Below are positions 1 to 8,977 of a DNA stretch of 64,000 bases, piece after piece; within the stretch, counting starts at the first letter, position 1, and each line of letters starts with the position of its first letter. Both the position numbers and the translations under genes were made by a program. The stretch comes from Lachnospiraceae bacterium RM5 (lineage in GTDB: Bacteria > Bacillota > Clostridia > Lachnospirales > Lachnospiraceae). The stretch spans positions 131,857 to 195,856 of the forward strand of contig FOFK01000002.1 in NCBI GenBank assembly GCA_900110975.1, given 5' to 3'. The notes beneath the pieces are model-generated. The model saw only the letters and a list, made by a program, of their open reading frames with translations. It was not told where the DNA came from and did no database searches.

Positions 1-88
1 CGTTTTAGATGGAGTTTTCTTATTTCACAATTTTGGGATTTTAAAAATATTCCATCTATTTCCTACCACCACCTCGTTTTAGATGGAA

Positions 89-1288
89 CTATTCATCATA
101 ATAATCTTCCCAATATTCTTCTGCTTCATCATAACCCGAATCAAAGTCATCCGGATTAAATTCATCTGCATGATCATATGCAAAATCATCTTTATCATCA
201 TAGTTTTCTATTCCGTAATAATCTACTTTTTCATTATCACCATTATTTTCACTCTTTTTTCTATTTCTTATACGACTACTAAAATCACCTAAACCAACAT
301 ATTCACCATTTTCATTATAATTATATTCATTACCATACATATATCCTGAACCAGAATAATCAATTTTTGTCCAATAAAGATGGTCAATATCATTATCATA
401 ATTATAATCTCTTATAAATTTCTCAAAATCAATCTCTTTAAAATACACAGTATTTTCTTTGAGATATTCATTAATATCTTTATTATAATTCTCAATTTTA
501 TATTCATTTGCCAACTCATTAAAATTATTCTGCTCATGTTTAAGCAACTTATCATATTCTTCACATATCTGCTTTGTAATATCATATTGAAATTCTAATT
601 TTTCTTTTTTCTCGCGCTCGCTTCTTTCTCTTTCCTCTTCTGCTTTTAATTCCATTAACATATTATTTTCTTTTTCAATCTCAATTTCATCTGATAACTT
701 CAAATCTTTTCTATACTCATTACTTACTGCATTTGTAATTAAAAGTCCAGAAACAAAAAAACATATTATTATTAAAACACTTCCTATGTTGAAAATAATT
801 TTATTATTCTTTATCTTATCAAATATTTCAAATTTCTTTATAATAACATAAAAAAATACTCCAACGTAACCACAAACAGAATAAAGAAGCCATACACAAA
901 AAAACCATTTATCAGAACCAACAAAATTATTATGTTCAAAATAATGATAATACATTTCGCCTATGAATTTTTCTACATAAGAATAAATACTCTCTTCCAA
1001 CCTTGCGTCAATAAAAGCTAATAAGAAAGCGCATTGTATAGGATAAAATACGATTTCAAATCCTATTTCCACATAACATCTATGTCTGTATATTAACAAA
1101 CAGATAACAAACATCAAAATTGGAAATAAAATGCGGGTATAGATTTGAAAAAGAACCCGTATTACGAATAATATATCGTAATTATATCCATAATTATAAA
1201 TAAAAATATATGGAATTATAAGGACAAATAAAGACAGGTATAATAATAATCTGTACTTGAAATCTAACCTAAAATAATATTTATACAT
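89..1288 (-). CDS. Membrane protein of unknown function with acidic C-terminal tail
   Basis: I do not recognise a family. The 399-residue product has about five hydrophobic segments in its first 215 residues. A charged, probably coiled-coil stretch follows (about residues 220-290, rich in E, K and R), then a polar tail with many Asp, Glu and Tyr, ending in a run of D/E/Y residues. This suggests an integral membrane protein with a large cytoplasmic domain. The start at 1288 was chosen over an upstream in-frame codon because GAGGAGAGGG lies just before this ATG. It follows the PilZ gene on the same strand but a hairpin terminator lies between them, so it may have its own promoter. No function is assigned. 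Confidence 0.7.
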   Translation of the reverse strand: MYKYYFRLDFKYRLLLYLSLFVLIIPYIFIYNYGYNYDILFVIRVLFQIYTRILFPILMFVICLLIYRHRCYVEIGFEIVFYPIQCAFLLAFIDARLEESIYSYVEKFIGEMYYHYFEHNNFVGSDKWFFCVWLLYSVCGYVGVFFYVIIKKFEIFDKIKNNKIIFNIGSVLIIICFFVSGLLITNAVSNEYRKDLKLSDEIEIEKENNMLMELKAEEERERSEREKKEKLEFQYDITKQICEEYDKLLKHEQNNFNELANEYKIENYNKDINEYLKENTVYFKEIDFEKFIRDYNYDNDIDHLYWTKIDYSGSGYMYGNEYNYNENGEYVGLGDFSSRIRNRKKSENNGDNEKVDYYGIENYDDKDDFAYDHADEFNPDDFDSGYDEAEEYWEDYYDE

Positions 1289-1316
1289 AACCCTCTCCTC
1301 CTCAAAATGTCTTAAT

Positions 1317-1347
1317 AAAAAAACTACCGGCATAAGCATACCGGTAG
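1317..1347 (-). terminator. Intrinsic terminator after the PilZ gene
   Basis: A 7-bp GC-rich stem (CTACCGG / CCGGTAG, 1324-1330 with 1341-1347) with a 10-nt loop is followed on the minus strand by seven T residues (1323-1317). It lies just past the PilZ stop codon. Confidence 0.85.
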
Positions 1348-1354
1348 AATATTT

Positions 1355-1723
1355 TTAATTCTTTATACTTCTGTCATTGAGCATTTCAAAAATCTGAATT
1401 TTTAACTGATCTGCAGGCATAATACCAACAAATCTGCAGCCATAAAGTTTTTTATTTTCATCACTTGCTTTTTCAATACGCACAATTTCAATAACAGACT
1501 GGAATTTTTCCTTAGTCCATAATGATACTGTTGTATCATAAAATGTATTGAGTTCAAGTTTTTCTTCGCTCTCAAAAGCAAGGCCGTCTTTTGATAAGTT
1601 AACTGCCTCAACCTCAAACTCTTCCTGTTTTAAATTTGTTACATCTTTATTATTTCTAACAGAATTAAGCTTTATCTTTACGTCAATAATCATTCTGTTT
1701 GCTTTTCGTCTCTCCTGTGTCAT
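1355..1723 (-). CDS. PilZ domain protein (probable c-di-GMP binding)
   Basis: A 122-residue single PilZ domain. The N-terminal RRKANR matches the RxxxR signature and VNLSKDGLAF matches the (D/N)xSxxG signature that together bind cyclic di-GMP in this family. No other output domain is present, so it probably works as a small soluble receptor acting on a partner. The start at 1723 is preceded by AAGGGAG at good spacing; an in-frame ATG ten codons upstream lies before that site and is less likely. A sigma-A-type promoter lies just upstream, overlapping the end of queA, and a strong terminator follows, so it is probably transcribed alone. The partner process (motility, polysaccharide) cannot be read from the neighbours. 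Confidence 0.85.
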   Translation of the reverse strand: MTQERRKANRMIIDVKIKLNSVRNNKDVTNLKQEEFEVEAVNLSKDGLAFESEEKLELNTFYDTTVSLWTKEKFQSVIEIVRIEKASDENKKLYGCRFVGIMPADQLKIQIFEMLNDRSIKN

Positions 1724-1793
1724 AACATAATCTCCCTTTATAAAAAATTTCATCTGAACTATCAGCTTTTATATAATCCAAATTATTAACCTT

Positions 1794-1822
1794 ATTATAG
1801 CATCTAATTATTCTTTTTTCAA
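1794..1822 (-). promoter_or_regulatory. Probable sigma-A promoter for the PilZ gene
   Basis: On the minus strand TTGAAA (1822-1817) and TATAAT (1799-1794) are separated by 17 bp. The -35 box overlaps the last codons of queA. Confidence 0.6.
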
Positions 1823-2844
1823 TTTATAAACATCGCATCACCAAAGGAAAAGAATCTGTAATTTTCTTTTATCGCCTCATTGTAGGCATTTAAAATATTA
1901 TCACGTCCTGCAAGCGCTGAAACAAGCATTAATAATGTTGATTCAGGTAAATGGAAATTAGTAATAAGTTTATCTGTTATTTTAAACTCATAACCCGGAT
2001 AAATGAATATATCCGTTTCCTTTGATACAGGCTTAATAATTCCGTCATCTCCTGTTGCAGACTCTAATGTTCTAAGGCTTGTTGTACCAACAGCTATGAT
2101 ATTTCCACCATTTTTCTTTGTGTTATTAATAAGATCTGCAGTATCTTTATCAACATGAATATATTCAGAATGCATATGATGATCCGTGACATTATCAACC
2201 TTAACAGGTCTGAATGTTCCCAGACCCACGTGAAGAGTTACTCTTGCAATATTAACACCCTTCTTTTCTATCTGATCTAAAAGTTCATTTGTAAAATGAA
2301 GTCCTGCTGTTGGTGCAGCTGCTGAACCCTCATTTTTTGCATATACAGTCTGATATCTGTTTTTATCTTCCAATTTATGAGTAATATAAGGTGGAAGTGG
2401 CATTTCTCCAAGTTTATCAAGTATCTCTTCAAAAATACCATCATAAGTAAATTCTATAATTCTGTTTCCATCTTCTACTACATCAACTATTTCACCCTTT
2501 AAAAGACCATCACCAAAGTCTATTTTAACACCACATCTTGCTTTTTTTCCCGGTCTTACAAGTGTTTCCCATCTGTTATCAGAAATTCTTTTAAGAAGAA
2601 GTATCTCTATTAAAGCATTTGTTTCTTCTTTTTTCCCGTATAATCTTGCAGGAATTACTTTTGTATCATTAATTACAAGACAGTCTCCTGGATTTAAATA
2701 ATCTATAATATCACTAAAAACTTTATGCTCGGTAGCTCCTGTTTCTTTATTTAAAATCATAAGCTTTGAAGAATCTCTCTTTTTAAGAGGATCCTGAGCA
2801 ATCAGTTCCTTTGGAAGGTCATAGTAAAAATCCGATAATTTCAT
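1819..2844 (-). CDS. queA: S-adenosylmethionine:tRNA ribosyltransferase-isomerase QueA
   Basis: QueA transfers and isomerises the ribosyl part of S-adenosylmethionine onto 7-aminomethyl-7-deazaguanine at the tRNA wobble position, giving epoxyqueuosine. The 341-residue length is normal. The N-terminus ([14 protein letters not shown]), the [16 protein letters not shown] stretch, the AAPTAGLHF motif and the C-terminal [15 protein letters not shown] region are all family signatures. The start has AAGGATT upstream. No other queuosine genes are in view. The gap upstream holds the cloverleaf element at 2888-3017, which separates queA from the phosphoesterase gene. Confidence 0.97.
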   Translation of the reverse strand: MKLSDFYYDLPKELIAQDPLKKRDSSKLMILNKETGATEHKVFSDIIDYLNPGDCLVINDTKVIPARLYGKKEETNALIEILLLKRISDNRWETLVRPGKKARCGVKIDFGDGLLKGEIVDVVEDGNRIIEFTYDGIFEEILDKLGEMPLPPYITHKLEDKNRYQTVYAKNEGSAAAPTAGLHFTNELLDQIEKKGVNIARVTLHVGLGTFRPVKVDNVTDHHMHSEYIHVDKDTADLINNTKKNGGNIIAVGTTSLRTLESATGDDGIIKPVSKETDIFIYPGYEFKITDKLITNFHLPESTLLMLVSALAGRDNILNAYNEAIKENYRFFSFGDAMFIN

Positions 2845-2887
2845 CTCTGAATCCTTTCAAACATTATTTAATAAATGATTTAATAAC

Positions 2888-3017
2888 ACTCTAGAAACTC
2901 TAATGCCACGCATGTGGCATTTAGAATTTGCATAAAATCGCTCTTGCAAGTTTACTTGCAGAGGCGATTCTATGCAAATTGCAAATGCGGCTAAAGCCGC
3001 ATAGCAGTTTCTAGAGT
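2888..3017. repeat. Cloverleaf palindromic element A
   Basis: Four nested or adjacent stems fill this gap. The outer stem is 12 bp (2888-2899 with 3006-3017, ACTCTAGAAACT). Inside are arm 1 (2902-2909 with 2914-2921, 8 bp), a long arm 2 (2925-2934 with 2971-2980, then an inner AATCGC/GCGATT and TTGCAAG/CTTGCA tip), and arm 3 (2985-2992 with 2995-3002, ATGCGGCT/AGCCGCAT). The arrangement is a four-way junction. Element B at 16421-16550 has the same plan and a related arm-2 tip with compensatory changes. Neither strand has a clear T tract, so it does not look like a plain terminator. The 235-bp gap has no gene. Confidence 0.75.
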
Positions 3018-3079
3018 TATTATTAATCATCATCAACTTTTATATACAAACCAAATTTGAAACACAAACCCATTACCCA

Positions 3080-4192
3080 TTATCTATGCTTAATTGCCTT
3101 AACACTAAATTTTCCTGTTTTGTCGATTGTAAGTAATGTTGCTCCTTTATGCTGTGATAAATTTTTTGCATAAAGTATACAATCAATACTCTGACCATAT
3201 GTAAGTCTAATATCTTTATATTCTACAGAAAAATCATTTAAATGATCATGTCCACAAAAGATTCCCTTTGTTGAGCCGAGTTCCAATGCCCTGTCAAAAA
3301 TCTTTGATTCTATAGGCGAATAGCTGATTTTTTCATCTCTTGTTCCATAGAAATATTTTGCATTATCTTCAGCGTTTGTAGCAGCTTCCCATGCTTCATC
3401 AAATTCCTTTACAGGCATATGGAAAAACAAATATGATGGTATTATTTTTCCTGCTTTCTTAGATAATCTGTTAATCTCATATTCATACCATTCAACCTGA
3501 TCATCCCTTATATAATCATATACTTTCTTTTTGTTATAAGTTGTATAATCATTTGAATCAAGCATAAATATAACAGAATTTAAAGAACCGTCACTGTTTT
3601 TTAATTTTACAAGGTAGTTTGAAAATCCATTGATTTCATAATCAATCTGAGGTTCTACCATAACACTGTGTGGCTGTTCTTTAATAAATTCAAAAAGTTT
3701 CTTTCTTGAATGTGTTGCTTTAGAAGTAGAATCATGATTACCAAAACAGATTGCATATGGTATTTCAGTCTTTTCAAGCATATCTGTAATTATCTTTATA
3801 CTGTTAAGATTGTTAACAGATAAGGATAAAGGAATGCTTGGACATGTTAAATCACCGGTAATAACAATCAGATCAGGTTTTGTAGTAAGTATTACTTTTC
3901 TGACAATGCTAAGCGCCTGTAAATCCTCATGTCTTGATAAATATCCGCCACCAATATGAAGATCTGTTAATTGTAATATTTTAAAATTATCATCATTCTT
4001 TTTTGTTATGGAATAATAACCATCTTCATCTTTTTCTAAATCGGCATTCTTTTTTTGTTCTCCGATATCAACAGAATTTTTCTTTAAAAAACCACTGCCA
4101 AATAAAAGACTTTTATAAACCTTATAAATCAGAATAAGAACACCAAAGACAATAAAGCATATTGTCATAAAAAATTTTTTACTTTTTTTCAT
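3080..4192 (-). CDS. Membrane-anchored metallophosphoesterase
   Basis: A 370-residue calcineurin-like phosphoesterase. The motifs appear in order: DLHIGG (DxH), GDLTC (GD), CFGNHD (GNHD), FFHMP, and GHDH near the C-terminus; these form the two-metal active site of the family. One N-terminal hydrophobic segment (about residues 7-27) suggests anchoring in the membrane with the enzyme outside the cell. It lies 32 bp downstream of pheT on the same strand, so it may be read through from the pheST operon. The physiological substrate is not known; related proteins hydrolyse phosphodiesters or phosphomonoesters. GGAGGTG precedes the start. Confidence 0.85.
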   Translation of the reverse strand: MKKSKKFFMTICFIVFGVLILIYKVYKSLLFGSGFLKKNSVDIGEQKKNADLEKDEDGYYSITKKNDDNFKILQLTDLHIGGGYLSRHEDLQALSIVRKVILTTKPDLIVITGDLTCPSIPLSLSVNNLNSIKIITDMLEKTEIPYAICFGNHDSTSKATHSRKKLFEFIKEQPHSVMVEPQIDYEINGFSNYLVKLKNSDGSLNSVIFMLDSNDYTTYNKKKVYDYIRDDQVEWYEYEINRLSKKAGKIIPSYLFFHMPVKEFDEAWEAATNAEDNAKYFYGTRDEKISYSPIESKIFDRALELGSTKGIFCGHDHLNDFSVEYKDIRLTYGQSIDCILYAKNLSQHKGATLLTIDKTGKFSVKAIKHR

Positions 4193-4224
4193 TCTTTATT
4201 CCACACCTCCAATGAAATAAAAAC

Positions 4225-6642
4225 TTATCCTCTAAGTTCAATACCAAGATCTTTTAATCCGTTAAGAATCTTATCCATTACTTTATTTACTTCTTCATCT
4301 GAAAGTGTTCTGTCGCTTGCTCTGAATGTTATTGAATATGCAACAGATTTAAATCCTTTTTCAATCTGCTCACCTTCATAAACATCAAATAATTTATATC
4401 CTTCTAAGAGCTTGCCGCCACGTTTTCTTATAACTTCTTCAATTTCACCTACAAGAATTTCTTTCTTAGCAACCATACTGATATCTCTTGAAACTGCAGG
4501 ATATTTTGCTATTCCAACATATTTTCTGTCAAATGATGTCTTAGAATAAATCATTTCCATATCAATAACAGCAATATAAACTCTTGTCTTAATATCGTAG
4601 TTAATGCCTACAAGTGGATGTAATTCACCAATATATCCAACTACATCGCCATCATAAATGATATTTGCCTGTCTTCCAGGATGTAAGAAAGTCTTTCCTG
4701 ATTTGCTGTCATATGAAACAATATCTTTCATTCCGACTTTTTCAAAGAATTCTTCAACAACACCCTTCATTGTAAAGAAATCTCCATCTCCATACATACC
4801 AAGTGTAAATGTCATTCTTTCATCAGGAAGCTCTGTAAGCGGAAGAGCCTTTGGAATATATACATTACTCATTTCATATAATTTAGCTTCTTTATTTCTA
4901 CGATTGTAATTAGTTGCTAATGATGTAAGAATTCCGTTTAATGAAACAGTTCTCATTATACTGAAATCTTCACCTAAAGGATTTGAAATCTTAATTGCAT
5001 TTCTAAGAACATCATCTTTATCAAGTAAAAGTTTATCAAATACCTTTGGACTTTCAAATGAATATGACATAGCCTGCGAAAATCCTGAGAATTCTGCAAC
5101 ATCTTTTGCAATATTATCAATAAGCATTTCATAAGATAATTTTCCTGTTACTTCACTGCTTGATGGCATTGATGTAGGAATCTTATCATATCCATAAAAT
5201 CTTGCAACTTCTTCAGCTAAATCAGCAAGACAAAGTAAATCCTGTCTGAATGTAGGTACAACAACCTCGTTTGTTGCATCATCAAATAATAAATCAATTT
5301 TCTTAAAATACTTAATCATTTCATCACTGTCAATATCTGTACCAAGTAATGAATTGATTTTTTCAGGTTCAAATTTTAAACGTACAGGTTCTCTTTCTTC
5401 GTCATAAATATCTACCACACCGCCAACAACTTCACCAACACCTAATTCTTCAATAAGCTGGCATGCTCTGTTCATGGCAAGAATAGCATTATTTGGATCT
5501 AATCCTTTTTCGAATTTTGCAGAAGCATCTGTTCTTAAACCTAATCTCTTAGATGATAATCTGATATTTGTTCCATCAAAACATGCAGCTTCAAAGAGCA
5601 CATCCTTAACATTATCAGTAATCATTGAGTTTTCTCCACCCATAATTCCTGCTATACCAACAGGTTTCTTACCATCATTAATCATTAAAATATTACTATC
5701 AAGATTTCTTTCCTGTCCGTCAAGTGTTGTATATTTTTCTCCATCATTTGCACGTTTAACAACAATCTTCTTATCTTCAATCAAATCAAGATCATATGCA
5801 TGCATTGGCTGACCAAATTCTTCCATAACGTAGTTTGTTATATCTACAAGGTTATTAATTGGTCTGATACCTGATGCTGATAAACGTCTCTGCATCCACC
5901 ATGGAGATGGTCCGATTTTAACATTCTTTACAACTCTTGCTGTATATCTCTTACATAAGTCTTTATCTTCTATTTCAACTTTAATATAATCATTTACATT
6001 TTCGTTATTTCCGTTTACTTTAACTACCGGTGGAACAAATTCCTTTCTGAATGTAGCTGCAGCTTCTCTTGCAATTCCAATAACACTATAGCAGTCTACT
6101 CTGTTTGAAGTAATTTCATATTCAAATACAGAATCTCTTAATCCAAGTGCAGCTATTGCATCATCACCAGGTTTTACACTGTCATCAAAAAGATAAATTC
6201 CATCTTCTGCTGCCTCAGGATACATATTTGTATCTGAACCAAGTTCAAAAATAGAGCACATCATACCATTTGATTCAACGCCTCTTAATTTACCTTTTTT
6301 AATCTTTGTTCCCCCTGCTACCTTTTTACCGTCATGGTCTGTAGCAACTTTACCACCATCTAAAACTACAGGAACAAGGTCTCCTTCTTTAACATTGTTT
6401 GCGCCTGTAACAATCTGTGTAACTTCACTTCCAATATTTACCTGGCATACAATTAATTTATCTGCATCCGGATGTCTTTCAATTTTCTCAATTTTTCCAA
6501 CAATTATTTTTTCAAGGTCTTCATCAAGGTTTACAAAATTTTCAACCTTTGTACCTGTAAGTGTCATTGCATCTGTATATTCTCTTGCTGTGCAGTCTAA
6601 ATCCGGCACATAAGCTTTTATCCATGATAATGGTGTATTCAT
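4225..6642 (-). CDS. pheT: Phenylalanyl-tRNA synthetase beta chain
   Basis: PheT pairs with PheS to make the tetrameric enzyme that charges tRNA-Phe in the cytoplasm. The 805-residue length is standard. The N-terminal EMAP/tRNA-binding region (VGKIEKIERHPDADKL), B3/B4 editing region (SNRVDCYSVIGIAREAA), B5 region and C-terminal anticodon-binding FDX-ACB domain (KYPAVSRDISMV) can all be traced. CAGGAGG lies before the start. It follows pheS by about 80 bp and shares the T-box control upstream of pheS. Confidence 0.97.
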   Translation of the reverse strand: MNTPLSWIKAYVPDLDCTAREYTDAMTLTGTKVENFVNLDEDLEKIIVGKIEKIERHPDADKLIVCQVNIGSEVTQIVTGANNVKEGDLVPVVLDGGKVATDHDGKKVAGGTKIKKGKLRGVESNGMMCSIFELGSDTNMYPEAAEDGIYLFDDSVKPGDDAIAALGLRDSVFEYEITSNRVDCYSVIGIAREAAATFRKEFVPPVVKVNGNNENVNDYIKVEIEDKDLCKRYTARVVKNVKIGPSPWWMQRRLSASGIRPINNLVDITNYVMEEFGQPMHAYDLDLIEDKKIVVKRANDGEKYTTLDGQERNLDSNILMINDGKKPVGIAGIMGGENSMITDNVKDVLFEAACFDGTNIRLSSKRLGLRTDASAKFEKGLDPNNAILAMNRACQLIEELGVGEVVGGVVDIYDEEREPVRLKFEPEKINSLLGTDIDSDEMIKYFKKIDLLFDDATNEVVVPTFRQDLLCLADLAEEVARFYGYDKIPTSMPSSSEVTGKLSYEMLIDNIAKDVAEFSGFSQAMSYSFESPKVFDKLLLDKDDVLRNAIKISNPLGEDFSIMRTVSLNGILTSLATNYNRRNKEAKLYEMSNVYIPKALPLTELPDERMTFTLGMYGDGDFFTMKGVVEEFFEKVGMKDIVSYDSKSGKTFLHPGRQANIIYDGDVVGYIGELHPLVGINYDIKTRVYIAVIDMEMIYSKTSFDRKYVGIAKYPAVSRDISMVAKKEILVGEIEEVIRKRGGKLLEGYKLFDVYEGEQIEKGFKSVAYSITFRASDRTLSDEEVNKVMDKILNGLKDLGIELRG

Positions 6643-6723
6643 AATAATCCTCCTGATTTTCTTATCTTCTTAAATATTAATGCTTTTAAATATGCTTTAA
6701 ATTTTAAAAATATCTGTTAAATC

Positions 6724-7746
6724 CTAAAACTGCTTTAAGAATCTTATATCATTCTCATAAAGAAGTCTCATATCATCAATTTCATATTTTAATAAAGCAA
6801 TTCTTTCAAGTCCTACTCCAAAAGCGAAACCTTTGTATTCATTAGGATCTATTCCACTCATTTCAAGAACATGAGGATGAACCATACCACAACCAAGAAT
6901 CTCTATCCATCCTGAACCCTTACACATTCTGCATCCTTTTCCATGACATTTAAAGCATGTCACATCAACCTCTGCACTTGGCTCAGTAAATGGGAAATGA
7001 TGAGGTCTGAATTTAACCTTTGTATCCTCTCCAAATAACTCTCTTGCGAATTGTGCTAAAGTTCCCTTTAAATCAGCAAATGTAACATTTTTATCTATAA
7101 CAAGTCCTTCGATCTGATGGAACGAAGGTGAATGTGTTGCATCTACTTCATCTGATCTAAATACACGTCCAGGAGAAATCATTCTTATAGGGAGTTTTCC
7201 CTTTTCCATTTCATGAACCTGAACAGAACTTGTCTGTGTTCTTAAAAGAATCTTATCTGTGATATAGAATGTATCCTGTTCATCTTTTGCAGGATGATTA
7301 TCAGGTATATTTAATGCTTCAAAATTATAATAATCATATTCTATTTCAGGACCATCAACAACCTCATACCCCATACCAACGAAGATTCTTTCTACTTCTT
7401 CAAGGGCTATTGTATTTGGATGTCTGTGTCCAATTTTACTTTTCTTTGCAGGAAGTGTAACATCGATAACTTCACTTTCAAGTTTTTTCTCTAATGCAAT
7501 TTTTTCAAGATTTTTCTTTGTTTCTTCTAATTTTTCTTCAATAGCTTTCTGAGTTTTATTTACTAATTCTCCAACTTTAGGTCTTTCTTCAGGAGCAACA
7601 TCTTTCATTCCCTTCATAACATCCTTAAGTTTTCCTTTTTTTCCAAGATAAAACACTCTTATTTCATTGAGTTTTTCTAAAGCATCTGAAGATGATATCT
7701 TTTCGATTGCTTCTTCTCTTATCTTTTCTAATTCTTCCTTCATCAT
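6724..7746 (-). CDS. pheS: Phenylalanyl-tRNA synthetase alpha chain
   Basis: PheS is the catalytic subunit, 340 residues with the start chosen here. It shows an N-terminal coiled coil (about residues 1-85), the class II motif regions (for example HPxxxxQDTFYI, seen as DEQDTFYI; SPSFHQIEG; and GFAFGVGLERIALLKY as motif 3), and a Cys-rich CFKCHGKGCRMCKGSGW insert seen in many bacterial PheS proteins. The reading frame is open further upstream into the T-box leader, but AAGGAAG before the ATG at 7746 marks the real start; an adjacent ATG at 7743 is equally possible. Confidence 0.96.
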   Translation of the reverse strand: MMKEELEKIREEAIEKISSSDALEKLNEIRVFYLGKKGKLKDVMKGMKDVAPEERPKVGELVNKTQKAIEEKLEETKKNLEKIALEKKLESEVIDVTLPAKKSKIGHRHPNTIALEEVERIFVGMGYEVVDGPEIEYDYYNFEALNIPDNHPAKDEQDTFYITDKILLRTQTSSVQVHEMEKGKLPIRMISPGRVFRSDEVDATHSPSFHQIEGLVIDKNVTFADLKGTLAQFARELFGEDTKVKFRPHHFPFTEPSAEVDVTCFKCHGKGCRMCKGSGWIEILGCGMVHPHVLEMSGIDPNEYKGFAFGVGLERIALLKYEIDDMRLLYENDIRFLKQF

Positions 7747-7801
7747 CGCTATTTCTTCCTTTCGTTTTATAATGATTTTTGTAGAAATATTTATCATAAT
7801 T

Positions 7802-8042
7802 AAAAAATCCCAATCAGCATAAACTGATTGGGACGAATTATCGCGGTACCACCCAACTTCCAAAAGCGGCTCTCTTATATGATTAACGCTCATCCACGTT
7901 ATTTCCTACACAAATATCCATATGGACATTCTTCAAAAATAAAGCTACGGTGTGAATTTGACTTAAAATGTTCTTATCTCAGCTGTTAAAGAACTCTCTG
8001 TTAATTTCTTAAGCTTACTTTGCACCCTCAAAGCCTTTATAT
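7802..8042 (-). promoter_or_regulatory. Phe-specific T-box riboswitch upstream of pheST
   Basis: The minus strand carries the T-box core GGTGGTACCGCGA (7853-7841), which pairs with the free tRNA acceptor end. Upstream is a stem I whose base can be drawn from GGGTG with CACACC. A UUC codon at 7956-7954, directly before the 3' strand of stem I, fits a phenylalanine specifier. Downstream is a terminator, a 10-bp stem TCCCAATCAG/CTGATTGGGA (7808-7833) followed by six T residues. Uncharged tRNA-Phe would favour antitermination and raise pheST expression. Confidence 0.9.
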
Positions 8043-8068
8043 TTATTATAAATATCAAAACTAATCCG

Positions 8069-8097
8069 ATACTAGCACAGTAAATATTTGATGTCAA
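8069..8097 (-). promoter_or_regulatory. Sigma-A promoter for the T-box/pheST transcript
   Basis: On the minus strand a perfect TTGACA (8097-8092) and TAGTAT (8074-8069) are separated by 17 bp, about 25 bp before the start of the T-box fold. Confidence 0.8.
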
Positions 8098-8144
8098 CAT
8101 AATTAATGCTATTTTATCTATTATTTATCTTTAATTTATTACAT

Positions 8145-8621
8145 TTATTCAACAACATCTGCCACATTACATCCGGCTATATCTATCAAATCCTTTGATG
8201 CTAATTTTATCTGCATGCCGACACGTCCGGCACTGACATAAATTTCTTCAATATCATTAACAGAAGAATTAATAAAAGTCTTAAATGTCTTTTTCATACC
8301 AATAGGCGAACATCCCCCATGAACATATCCTGTAAGAGATAGTAATTCCTTTTGTTTAATCATACTGATTGATTTTTCACCTGTCACCTTTGCAGCCTTT
8401 TTTAAATCAAGTTCCTTATGAACAGGTATGACAAAAACATAATATTCTTTTGATTTTCCCATAGTTACAAGAGTTTTAAAAACATGATTTAAATCTTCTT
8501 TAAGAATAGCAGCTATTTCCTCTCCTCTTAAATTGGGATCAGCCTCATAAGAAAAGCTTTCGTAAGCTATCTTTTTAGCATCTAATACTCTCATAACATT
8601 TGTCTTTTCTTTTGCTTTCAT
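8145..8621 (-). CDS. ybaK: YbaK/EbsC family Cys-tRNA(Pro) deacylase
   Basis: A 158-residue protein of the YbaK family, which hydrolyses cysteine wrongly loaded on tRNA-Pro (and sometimes tRNA-Cys). Visible family features are the N-terminal RVLDAKKIAYESFSY region, the HVFKTLVTMG stretch, the VPVHKELDLKKAAK motif with the conserved Lys, and the GYVHGGCSPIGMKK stretch. Length is typical. AGAAGGAA lies before the start. It sits 14 bp downstream of the YolD gene on the same strand, so the three genes polY-yolD-ybaK are likely one transcript. The link to DNA repair is probably only positional. Confidence 0.92.
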   Translation of the reverse strand: MKAKEKTNVMRVLDAKKIAYESFSYEADPNLRGEEIAAILKEDLNHVFKTLVTMGKSKEYYVFVIPVHKELDLKKAAKVTGEKSISMIKQKELLSLTGYVHGGCSPIGMKKTFKTFINSSVNDIEEIYVSAGRVGMQIKLASKDLIDIAGCNVADVVE

Positions 8622-8635
8622 TTATCAGTTTCCTT

Positions 8636-8977
8636 CTATTCATCTATAGTAATTTTTCTTATATCCATAAACTTAATCTTTTTATCAACCACAATTATAT
8701 AATTTAAATCAAAATCAATCTTTGAAACCATTCCCTTTATCTCAATATATTCGCCCTTTTCAAAAAATATTATTTTAATAATATCCCTTACTTTTAAAGA
8801 ATGTATAATAGTATCAAGTTCTTTATATTGATCTTCTGACAATTCTATTCTCTCTACTACGACTTTTTCTTTTTTCTTTATAACGCTTGTAAAGCCTGTC
8901 AACGCTGCAAAAGGCATAAACTGCTTTGCCCTGTCCTCTTTAGACATTGGAGGATGTTTTACTCTGTCAATCGCCAC
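8636..8977 (-). CDS. YolD-like protein
   Basis: A 113-residue YolD-like family protein. The N-terminal segment DRAKQFMPFAALTGF is characteristic. Members are usually encoded next to Y-family translesion polymerases and have been linked to UV resistance, but the biochemical role is not settled. The start codon is GTG at 8977, with AGGAGGACATAGAA before it. It overlaps the end of the polymerase gene by 11 bp, so the two are translationally linked. Confidence 0.85.
   Translation of the reverse strand: MAIDRVKHPPMSKEDRAKQFMPFAALTGFTSVIKKKEKVVVERIELSEDQYKELDTIIHSLKVRDIIKIIFFEKGEYIEIKGMVSKIDFDLNYIIVVDKKIKFMDIRKITIDE

Noticed and set aside
1-111. A 13-bp direct repeat CGTTTTAGATGGA at 1 and 75, with a spacing (74 bp) that recalls CRISPR repeats starting GTTTTAGA
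   Set aside because: The match ends after 13 bases, the second copy runs into coding sequence, and there is no third copy or cas gene.
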